A stretch of DNA of 34,902 bases. It comes from a virus. Under the pieces are notes generated by a model that had not been told where the DNA came from, did not search any database, and saw only the letters and a list, made by a program, of their open reading frames with translations. The stretch covers positions 1 to 34,902 of the IMG/VR virus record IMGVR_UViG_3300006101_000032; one strand, given 5' to 3'. Positions 14,819 through 22,035 of the stretch are shown here, one piece after another. The first letter of the stretch is position 1. Every line of letters starts with the position of its first letter. The position numbers and the translations under genes are program-made.

Positions 14819-15148
14819 ATGCCATCCGCCATCTACAATCTTATCTTTGACAAGGGTGCTGACTACAACTTCGGCCTTGTATTCTCGGATCAGAACGGAA
14901 ATCCGCTTAATCTTACCGGAATAACGATTACTGCGCCTATTTATGCAAAAGAAGGGGATGCGAATCCTATTTCTTCTTTTGCAGTTACTTTGGATTCCTC
15001 AACCGTAGGACGAGCTATCTTCACCCTTTCTGCCACCGCAAGCTCTTCTATTATTTACAGCAAGCCTTACTTTGAAGTCTGGCTTCAGTATCCCTACAAC
15101 GGAGCACATAGCCGCTACCTTAGAGGCATAGTCAACTTAGATAAATAG
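14819..15148 (+). CDS. Small Ig-like fibre or baseplate-type protein
   Basis: I place the start at ATG 14819, two bases after the previous stop, rather than at an upstream in-frame ATG (14789) inside the preceding gene. The 109 residues form a beta domain, FDKGADYNFGLVFSDQNGNPLNLTG..., resembling the small Ig-like domain with a DxGxPxxLTG motif found in phage baseplate or fibre-attachment proteins (BppU-like N-termini). It ends in HSRYLRGIVNLDK. It is a plausible adaptor linking fibres to the tail, but the match is from memory. Confidence 0.5.
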   Translation: MPSAIYNLIFDKGADYNFGLVFSDQNGNPLNLTGITITAPIYAKEGDANPISSFAVTLDSSTVGRAIFTLSATASSSIIYSKPYFEVWLQYPYNGAHSRYLRGIVNLDK

Positions 15149-15149
15149 T

Positions 15150-15380
15150 ATGAGCGGAGCCGTAAACGTCACATTTCAAGATCTAGTAAGCACTGAGACG
15201 ATTGTGGTTGACTCAGGTGTTTTTGTTAACAATTTGCAAAACGCCTCGATAACTCTATTGCCACTTAGTTCTAATCCTACGGTTTCCATAACTGGAAATG
15301 CCCCTAATCAGTCAATTAACTTTGGCATACCCGCAGGTATTACCCAATCACAAGCCATCGCTTTTTCTGTAGCTCTATGA
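15150..15380 (+). CDS. Small fibre-associated protein
   Basis: The 76 residues are mostly beta, ending in VSITGNAPNQSINFGIPAG, the same TGxAPNQxxNxGxP motif as in the gene at 14194. It may be a detached shaft module or attachment collar for the large fibre that follows. The start is two bases after the previous stop; the stop overlaps the next start as ATGA, so all three are likely coupled. Confidence 0.5.
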   Translation: MSGAVNVTFQDLVSTETIVVDSGVFVNNLQNASITLLPLSSNPTVSITGNAPNQSINFGIPAGITQSQAIAFSVAL

Positions 15381-17524
15381 AACAAATCGCAACCTCATAT
15401 TCCGTATCTGGAAACCAAGTAACTCTTACAGGTGTTAATGTACCTTTGTCTCAGGTTACTTTGATATCGGATGTAAGTACCGGAACAGTGCTTTATTCAG
15501 TGGCCGGCCCCGCCGCCACAAGTTACGTCCAAGGAACAAATTCGGTAATCACGTTGGCTACTGCTCCGGGATCGAATGACGGACTTTATATCGCTTATGA
15601 TGATGGAGTAAAGACCACGAATGCCCCGACAACGGTAACCGCCAATGTAACTTTTCCTGCAACCCAGAATGTTTCTTTGGTTAGTTCCAGCGATGCTACT
15701 GCTATTCCGGTAACCGCAAGTAGTTTGCCTCTCCCTACAGGTGCCGCTACCGCAACAAATCAGGCTACTGAAATCAACTATCTCAATACGATTGCGGGAA
15801 ATACAAACTCTGGATCTGCAATCACAGGGCAAAACCTAGGGTCAGGGTCGGGTGTACTAGGGTGGCTATCTTCAATTTACAAACAACTGACAAGCACTCT
15901 TGTCAGTCAGATATCAGATGGAGTCAACACCTCCAATAAGGTAACCGTTTCTGCTTTTCATAACCAAGATAACACCACTACTGGGACGGGTTATGGTATC
16001 TTGACGGGGGGAGTTGCTCAAGTTCTTAACCCTGCTGGCACAATCGATCGTCAGCGGAGTACCGGATTTGATAATATCCCTTCTAGAGGCGTGGCTACTG
16101 GGTCTCAACAGCTTGCCTCCGCCTTAATGTCTACGACAGTCACCAGCGGAGCAATCAATGGAAACAATCTCCCACAGAACGTGACTTTGGCGGCTTTGTC
16201 TTTTACCTTCCGAGGAGCAACCGGAACTATTCAACCTGGGTCTATCCTTTTGGTCGATGGCGGAAACACAAACCAAGAGTATGTTTATGTTAACTCAGTA
16301 AATACCGTAACTAATTCAGTTAACGGTATTTTCTACAATAACCATGCCGCTAATGTCACCGTATCGACTTACTCCTACAATCAAGCCAAAGATGCTACCC
16401 TAACTGATGGGTCTACAACTGCTGGGGTTCCGGCTGGAGTAATGTTTTTCTGGAACGCATCGTTGAATAACGGAGTTGGCGGTCTGGAGATGGAGCGTTC
16501 TTTCTCCGGCGAGCTTACTGGAGCCACGGGTCAAGGTGCCGCCTGTGCCGTTGTTTACGAGGATGCCAGTGGTGGCCCTGTACTAGCAACAGGAATACCT
16601 TCTGGAAAACGACTTTTCCAAGGTCAATCTATGGTCGGTAAAGGATACGCAAGTGCACCAATAACCGCTAGTGTAGCTGGAAATACCAGTCTTGTTTTCT
16701 CTTCGGCATCTGCCGCTCAGACAATTCCTGCGGGTCATGCTATTAGGCTTACCGGCGGCGCAACCGCTGAGACTGTGTTTTCTTCTAGCACATGGGTTCC
16801 AGGGTCAAGTGCCACGGTTCCGTTGCAGTCTGCGGTAGTAAATGCAGGTCAGACCACCGCTTCTTGGGACATCTATAGTGCAAATGGCCCCGGAATTTCA
16901 GGCTTTTTGCCGCACGGAATCGGAATTGAGGAAGAGGCAATTTTTGATCCGGTTACAAACCTTTACTACATCGAGCGTTCCGCAACTCAAGATGGAGTTT
17001 CTTCTCAGAATATCGTCCTAGAGTCACCTGGGCTGTGGAACGGGTCTTCAATGGATCGTGCTCGTGAAGTCATTGGAGATGCACAATCTGCGACAGGTCT
17101 TCCTGCTGAAGTTCCGATGCTGTTTAATGGAACAACATACGACAGGGCTCGTTCGGGGCAAACGGCACCCATTGCCGCGACAGGACTACAAAACGAGATT
17201 ACTATGTCAGTGTATAATAGCACTGCTCCAACTGCCACAAGTGGTCAAGCGGTACCATTACAGGGAGACTCTGCCGGAAGGTTACTCGTAAAAGACCATA
17301 ACGCCGCCGCCTCCGGTAGTGCATTTCTCACAGGAACTGGATCTGCTACGGGCAACTTCTATGCAGTCCAAGTGCTTACCAACACCATATTTGCAACTCT
17401 AACGGATTCAACTCGTACTGGTTCAACTATGACGGGTGTAACGATACCGGCTGGAACTACTTTCTTCGGTAACATTACCTCTATTGCTCTTACCAGCGGA
17501 ACGATTATTGCGTACAACGCTTAA
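15377..17524 (+). CDS. Large tail fibre / receptor-binding protein
   Basis: The 715 residues are rich in Ser, Thr, Gly, Asn and Ala with repeated short beta strands, typical of a trimeric fibre or spike. No catalytic motif or known depolymerase signature is seen. Early residues (SYSVSGNQVTLTGVNVPLSQVTLISDVSTGTVLYSVAG) form a small beta domain of a type that joins fibres to neighbouring proteins. The middle (about 250-560) includes Ala/Thr/Gly stretches. It is the largest of the fibre cassette and overlaps both neighbours (ATGA upstream, TAATG downstream). The role is by composition and context. Confidence 0.6.
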   Translation: MKQIATSYSVSGNQVTLTGVNVPLSQVTLISDVSTGTVLYSVAGPAATSYVQGTNSVITLATAPGSNDGLYIAYDDGVKTTNAPTTVTANVTFPATQNVSLVSSSDATAIPVTASSLPLPTGAATATNQATEINYLNTIAGNTNSGSAITGQNLGSGSGVLGWLSSIYKQLTSTLVSQISDGVNTSNKVTVSAFHNQDNTTTGTGYGILTGGVAQVLNPAGTIDRQRSTGFDNIPSRGVATGSQQLASALMSTTVTSGAINGNNLPQNVTLAALSFTFRGATGTIQPGSILLVDGGNTNQEYVYVNSVNTVTNSVNGIFYNNHAANVTVSTYSYNQAKDATLTDGSTTAGVPAGVMFFWNASLNNGVGGLEMERSFSGELTGATGQGAACAVVYEDASGGPVLATGIPSGKRLFQGQSMVGKGYASAPITASVAGNTSLVFSSASAAQTIPAGHAIRLTGGATAETVFSSSTWVPGSSATVPLQSAVVNAGQTTASWDIYSANGPGISGFLPHGIGIEEEAIFDPVTNLYYIERSATQDGVSSQNIVLESPGLWNGSSMDRAREVIGDAQSATGLPAEVPMLFNGTTYDRARSGQTAPIAATGLQNEITMSVYNSTAPTATSGQAVPLQGDSAGRLLVKDHNAAASGSAFLTGTGSATGNFYAVQVLTNTIFATLTDSTRTGSTMTGVTIPAGTTFFGNITSIALTSGTIIAYNA

Positions 17525-18459
17525 TGCCCTCCCTAAGCCTTAAACTAGCCCTAGGGGCATCGATTGGCGGGATTTACACTTCGCCAGTCACATCAGCCCC
17601 CACTTGGACACCTTACGGGAGTTATACCGCAGGGCAGTATGTTTGGTATTCCGGCAACATCTACCAATGTTCTTTGGCAACTTCTTCGGTTGTTCCTACC
17701 AACCCTTCAAACTGGCTGATCATTGGTAGCGGTTCAGTAATCTTTGATTCTATCTCGACTACTTGGTTTAACGCAGTTTCCGCCGCAGGATCTTCTATTT
17801 CTGCCCAAAACCAGATATCGATTAACACGTTCTTGGTATCGCTGAATAACGCAGGAGTATGGAGTTCAATCCAACAGGCAAACCTGCTTGTCGGGCCAAC
17901 GTCTATTGCGGGTGCGCTAGTTCCATTGGCGGGTACTGTAACCAACAATAACTTTGTTGCGGCAGACTACAATTACCTGACGGGGCTTATGGGCAATGCA
18001 GGAAACAAGTATTTGATTACCGGATACGCTAACAACTCAAACGCAAGCAAGCATATGTACGTCTGTGCTACGTCCATGCCCACAAAAACAACGGCCATGT
18101 TCTTTATGGGGTCTGGAAACACTTCGGGAGACGGTAGGATAGAGATGCCGACTGGCGTGGGTAGCGGAATCTCAATGGGTCTTAGCTGTACCACTACGAA
18201 CTATACAAATACCCTCTCGGCTACCAATGGTTTTGGAATGAACCACAACAGTTCTACTACGACGATTCCGTACATTAACGGTAACCTCACCACAATCACC
18301 GGAACTGCTCCCACCCAAACCACCGCAAACTATGGAGTTTTCTGCGGAAATACGGCAGGTGCGAGTGATGCAAGGATTGCTTTTTATTCCTTGGGGGCTT
18401 CCGCATCTATCCCGATCATCGATACCTGCGTAAAGACTCTTCTAACCGCTCTTGTATGA
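17524..18459 (+). CDS. Fibre protein with CBM5/12-like and sugar-binding-like domains
   Basis: This 311-residue protein contains WTPYGSYTAGQYVWYSGNIYQC at about 28-49, the W...Y.aGd.V.y.g..Y.c pattern of carbohydrate-binding module 5/12 (chitin-binding-like). A beta-rich region follows, with YNYLTGLMGNAGNKYLITGYANNSNASKHMYV at about 147-178, similar to a LamG/concanavalin-like fibre domain with a TGLxGNxxxKY motif. It probably helps attach to surface polysaccharide. TAATG overlap with the large fibre gene. Enzymatic activity is not indicated. Confidence 0.55.
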   Translation: MPSLSLKLALGASIGGIYTSPVTSAPTWTPYGSYTAGQYVWYSGNIYQCSLATSSVVPTNPSNWLIIGSGSVIFDSISTTWFNAVSAAGSSISAQNQISINTFLVSLNNAGVWSSIQQANLLVGPTSIAGALVPLAGTVTNNNFVAADYNYLTGLMGNAGNKYLITGYANNSNASKHMYVCATSMPTKTTAMFFMGSGNTSGDGRIEMPTGVGSGISMGLSCTTTNYTNTLSATNGFGMNHNSSTTTIPYINGNLTTITGTAPTQTTANYGVFCGNTAGASDARIAFYSLGASASIPIIDTCVKTLLTALV

Positions 18460-18482
18460 TAAATGATACCAGAGTAATATCC
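18452..18482 (+). promoter_or_regulatory. Neck-gene promoter (TTGTAT-17-TAATAT)
   Basis: TTGTAT (18452-18457) overlaps the end of the preceding gene. TAATAT (18475-18480) lies 17 bp downstream in GAGTAATATCC, a one-step variant of the shared motif. The sequence from here to the start codon (GCATAACCTATGG) closely matches that at 13241. The leader would be about five bases. Confidence 0.6.
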
Positions 18483-18491
18483 GCATAACCT

Positions 18492-19739
18492 ATGGCAACC
18501 CTGTACACAACTGCTCTTCAGATTCTTGCACCCGTCGTGGACAACGGCGTGTTGCCAGGTGACCCTAGGGTGGCCGCTCGCCTGGATGAAGCCCAGCGGA
18601 GGCTGATCAATCAGTATAACTTTGTTTCTGCCAGGGAAGAATCACTAGAAACCGCCCTAGTGTGGCAAGCCGGTGGAACTAACCCAGGATTTGCGGACTC
18701 CACGTTGATTCTTGATGACATCGATTCAACAAAGTTGATGGTTCTTTGTGCTTTTCGAGAAGAAAACAACCAGATCGATATGGCTGAAGGGCTTGAGAAA
18801 AAAGCTTTTGGTTACGTCGAGCGTGACATTGTTGATAACGTAAGTAGGGCTAGATACGCCCTTTTTTCTTCTTTGGCTTTGTCTGATCAAAACACTTTCG
18901 GTGGTTTGGTGGGGCGTATCGGATTGGAAACCTTTGAAAGTTACAAAGCACCTAAAGCCCGTCTTCAGAGTTTTGTTAATCAGGGATACCAGCAGGCTAT
19001 CGACCACTACAATTTCATCGTTCGTAACGAGCAGGCAGAGCTTGCTGTAATGAGCTACAGCCCACTGGTTAACGATACCGACGCATTTCCCCAGATTCTT
19101 CCGGCGGAGGTTATTCGTGGGTTTGTACTTTCCATGCTGTCGCAGAATGCTGACAGCGAAGTCCAATACACCAGTGGAAAAGAACTTCAAAACTTCAAGG
19201 CGGAGGCACAACAGCTCATCGAGCGTAACGTACAAGCCGCAATCCAACGCCAAAGGTATGAAAATCGTAAGAACAACTTTGAGACCTTGGATCCATCTAC
19301 CTTCGGATATCACTGGGGTCGCATCGGATTGGATCTAGCGAACGGGCTCCAATACTCCGATGATCAAATAAAACGTGCTGTAAATACCGCCGAAGAACTT
19401 CTGATGAACGCCGGCAAGTGGGTTGGCACCATTGATACATACGTTCTTCCGGTTGTTACGAGCGGTGAGGTTTTCCTCCCTAGGGAGGTTGAGACTGTTT
19501 TGTTCGCACAATTTGGAAGCAATCCCCAACCTGTCTACGATCGATTCAACGAATGGATGATGGAAGGAAGCGGATTGAGAACCGACGACCAACCTTGGCG
19601 GTATTCGTTTATCGATCGCGGCGAGGGTATCGATCCTATAGATGGGCATTTGAAGCGAAAATACTTTGTGAGTTATCCAGACGATGCCGGAGCCAGCATG
19701 GCTGACCGATACGGGGGAGAAGCCTTTGCACCTTATTAA
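18492..19739 (+). CDS. Head-tail connector (neck/adaptor) protein with duplicated helical domain
   Basis: The 415-residue protein has two related helical units, about 25-127 and about 155-255. Each starts with a helix ending in YNF and a Glu/Arg-rich strand (RRLINQYNFVSAREESLETALVW against QQAIDHYNFIVRNEQAELAVMSY) and continues with a Met/Leu helix. A third part ends in a beta segment (SGEVFLPREVETVLFAQFG, then DRFNEWMMEGSG), a pattern seen in phage neck adaptors. It would bind below the portal and recruit the nozzle. The role is inferred from fold-level resemblance and location. Confidence 0.5.
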   Translation: MATLYTTALQILAPVVDNGVLPGDPRVAARLDEAQRRLINQYNFVSAREESLETALVWQAGGTNPGFADSTLILDDIDSTKLMVLCAFREENNQIDMAEGLEKKAFGYVERDIVDNVSRARYALFSSLALSDQNTFGGLVGRIGLETFESYKAPKARLQSFVNQGYQQAIDHYNFIVRNEQAELAVMSYSPLVNDTDAFPQILPAEVIRGFVLSMLSQNADSEVQYTSGKELQNFKAEAQQLIERNVQAAIQRQRYENRKNNFETLDPSTFGYHWGRIGLDLANGLQYSDDQIKRAVNTAEELLMNAGKWVGTIDTYVLPVVTSGEVFLPREVETVLFAQFGSNPQPVYDRFNEWMMEGSGLRTDDQPWRYSFIDRGEGIDPIDGHLKRKYFVSYPDDAGASMADRYGGEAFAPY

Positions 19740-19742
19740 ACC

Positions 19743-20213
19743 ATGAGCACTCCTGTAACTGTTAACATCTCTAATCAAGTATATGCGTATATGCCAAACA
19801 CGGCATTTTCCGCTGTCTACTCTACAACACCGGCAAATGTAACTTGCTCGGTAACCTACACTGATGCCCTAGGGAACGTAACGACATCAGCTCCTTCTGC
19901 CATAGGTAACTACACTGTTACGGTTACTCCGACTCAATCTGGGTACACGGGATCTGCCGCAACCGCTATAATGACAATTAGCATTGTTACCATTTTAGCT
20001 AAAAAGCGACCCATAGCCCATGTAGCTGATTCGGAAACCATGATTCTTAGACACTATCGGGCGATCCTTGAGACAGTTCAGTATATTCTCTCTGATGGAA
20101 AAGCCGGAACGCTCGACAGTCCTAAGCAACTTTTGGCGGCTCAAGTTAGCCAAAACTACTTTAAGCAGAACATGAACTCACCTCATAACAAACGAGTTGT
20201 CAGTTTCCGATAA
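19743..20213 (+). CDS. Ig-like N-terminal domain fused to a helical C-terminus
   Basis: This 156-residue protein has an N-terminal beta domain (about 1-80: NQVYAYMPNTAFSAVYST... GNYTVTVTPTQSGYTG) like bacterial or phage Ig/MBG-type repeats, followed by a helical segment (about 95-156: ADSETMILRHYRAILETVQYILSDG... LLAAQVSQNYF). Three bases separate it from the neck gene. It may decorate the neck or mediate assembly. The fusion is unusual and I do not recognise a whole-length family. Confidence 0.5.
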   Translation: MSTPVTVNISNQVYAYMPNTAFSAVYSTTPANVTCSVTYTDALGNVTTSAPSAIGNYTVTVTPTQSGYTGSAATAIMTISIVTILAKKRPIAHVADSETMILRHYRAILETVQYILSDGKAGTLDSPKQLLAAQVSQNYFKQNMNSPHNKRVVSFR

Positions 20214-20227
20214 CTGGTGTAATAACC
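20197..20227 (+). promoter_or_regulatory. Internal-protein unit promoter (TTGTCA-17-TAATAA)
   Basis: TTGTCA (20197-20202) and TAATAA (20220-20225) with a 17 bp spacer lie partly inside the end of the preceding gene, with GTGTAATAACC at 20217-20227. The start would be near 20232, ten bases before the ATG at 20242. This is the best -35 match of the set. Confidence 0.65.
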
Positions 20228-20241
20228 TTGCAACCTTTTTC

Positions 20242-20712
20242 ATGGAAGCCCCTGTACCTACACCAGAACCCGCCCTAGAGTCAGAGTACCTGATTGACCA
20301 GTTGGAGGCAGGCTTGGCTTCTAATCAGGAAAATCTTGTCGATCTTCCTCTGAAGCATCTCTTTACGCCGGGGCTTTACCTGCGTCAAATCTTCATGCCA
20401 GCCGGTTCCGTTGTGGTTTCACGACGCCACCTTACCGAACATCCCTTCATTGTCTTAGAAGGGGTAGCGGAAGTCTTTGACGAAAAAGGTGAGTTTATCC
20501 AGACCCTAGAAGCTCCTTTTGTCGGAGTTACAAAGCCAGGTACCCGCAGGGTTCTCAACATCATCAAGGACTCTGTATGGCTCACGGCTCACGTTACAGA
20601 CCTCACGGATCCTAATGAGATCGTTGCGACCATTACGGAGCACAACAACAAGCTCATGCCTGAAGGGTTCGTGGATCAGGCTTTCGAGAACACAAAGGAG
20701 TTGCCGCTATGA
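20242..20712 (+). CDS. Cupin-domain protein
   Basis: I use ATG 20242 because it follows the promoter motif; an upstream TTG at 20197 belongs to the -35 region. The 156 residues carry a small beta-barrel at about 50-125: FTPGLYLRQIFMPAGSVVVSRRH, HPFIVLEGVAEVFDEKGEF, APFVGVTKPGTRRVLNI. Spacing matches single-domain cupins, but the usual metal ligands (GxHxH) are reduced to RRH, so it is probably structural. Cupins occur in structural operons of several podoviruses. ATGA overlap couples it to the next internal protein. Confidence 0.7.
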   Translation: MEAPVPTPEPALESEYLIDQLEAGLASNQENLVDLPLKHLFTPGLYLRQIFMPAGSVVVSRRHLTEHPFIVLEGVAEVFDEKGEFIQTLEAPFVGVTKPGTRRVLNIIKDSVWLTAHVTDLTDPNEIVATITEHNNKLMPEGFVDQAFENTKELPL

Positions 20713-22034
20713 CAATGGCCGCTATTGGAGCTTCGGTTGCCGTCGGTGCCCTAGGGGCTGGGGCTAACTATTTGATCGGACAGTCAAATAAACCTAGTGC
20801 ATACAACCCAGGAGCAAACAATTTCCTAGCACAGCAACAACAACAGGCACTATCCGATCTTGCGGCTAAGTATCAAGGTCAGGTTGCCGGGTATGGTCAG
20901 AACTTCCTCACCGCAGAACAGGGACTGGCTAACACATACGGAACTCAAGGTGCAGGAGCTTCTACGAACTACCTGACCAACACAGGCAATTACCTTAGCA
21001 ACTACGGCAACGACATCTCGAACCTTGCGATGGGGGCTCCACAGAATGAGCTAAACGCCGCGCAATCAGGGTTGGGCTTTAACGTAAACAACCTAGGGCT
21101 CTACGGGGGCATTGCCAATAACCTCTCTAACCAAGCCCAGAACTCTCAGATTGGCCTGGTAAATAATGCGTTACCCTCGTGGCAACAGCAGTATTCACAA
21201 GGAATGGAGAATGCAGGCCAGATGCAACAGGGTCTCATTGCCTCAGATGTTCAGGGCAACGTGGGTCGCACCGCCGGATTCAACGCTCTTCAGTCAGGTG
21301 TAGGTGGGGGGAGCGGATTGGGTCGCAACCTTACCGCTCGTGATCTGGGGCTGACCTCGATGCAACTGCAACAGCAGGGAACGGCGCAAGCCCAGTCCCT
21401 AGGACAGCAACAGTATGGAATGGAGGTGGCGGGACTGCTTACCAACCCAAATGCCATCTACAACAACTCTGGCGTAAATTCTGGTCAGGCCATGAACGCA
21501 GGTGCCCTAGGGACGAATATCGCCGCTACTGGGCTACAGACCGGACTTCAAGGAGGTCTCTCTACTCAAGGAACAAACTTCGGAGGTTTGATGAACCTCT
21601 ATGGGAACGTCTTCAACACCGGAGTCGGTGCAAACCAAAGCGTGATGAACGCAGAAGCGGCGGCGGCGGCACAGGCGGCGGCACTACAGGCTCAAGGAAT
21701 CACTGGAAACTACGGAACCCAGATGAACGGCAACCTGATGCAGTACCAGTCCAACAACGCACTTTCTGCGTATAACACGCAGATGCAACAGGGGCTTGTC
21801 AACGGCTTGACCTCGGCACTAGGAAGCGGGATCGGGGCGTACAACTTCAACAACGCCCTTTCCAACCTAGGAGGAGGAAATCCATACGCCAACACTTTCA
21901 ACGGAGGGCCACAACCTATGTCCAGCGGATTCTACCCCACTCAACAGGCCGCGCTAACTGCGGCTACAGGAGACAATGGGCTAGTAGGAAACGTAAGCCA
22001 ATACGGCACAGGGCAGTGGTATATCGGAGGATAA
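20709..22034 (+). CDS. Internal virion protein (ejection-protein candidate)
   Basis: The 441-residue protein opens with a Gly/Ala hydrophobic segment (MAAIGASVAVGALGAGANYLIG) and is otherwise very rich in Gln, Asn, Ala and Gly with repeated YG and GQN units. Such composition with an N-terminal membrane-active segment is typical of small internal (pilot) proteins of podoviruses that leave the capsid before DNA. The start has a real Shine-Dalgarno-like AAAGGAG at 20695-20701 and an ATGA overlap. A run of Ala at about 317-326 is notable. Second ATG at 20715 is possible. Confidence 0.6.
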   Translation: MTMAAIGASVAVGALGAGANYLIGQSNKPSAYNPGANNFLAQQQQQALSDLAAKYQGQVAGYGQNFLTAEQGLANTYGTQGAGASTNYLTNTGNYLSNYGNDISNLAMGAPQNELNAAQSGLGFNVNNLGLYGGIANNLSNQAQNSQIGLVNNALPSWQQQYSQGMENAGQMQQGLIASDVQGNVGRTAGFNALQSGVGGGSGLGRNLTARDLGLTSMQLQQQGTAQAQSLGQQQYGMEVAGLLTNPNAIYNNSGVNSGQAMNAGALGTNIAATGLQTGLQGGLSTQGTNFGGLMNLYGNVFNTGVGANQSVMNAEAAAAAQAAALQAQGITGNYGTQMNGNLMQYQSNNALSAYNTQMQQGLVNGLTSALGSGIGAYNFNNALSNLGGGNPYANTFNGGPQPMSSGFYPTQQAALTAATGDNGLVGNVSQYGTGQWYIGG

Positions 22035-22035
22035 T

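Noticed and set aside
14789-15148. Start of the Ig-like gene at ATG 14789
   Set aside because: It would overlap the previous gene by 29 bases; ATG 14819, two bases after the stop, matches the coupling used by neighbours.
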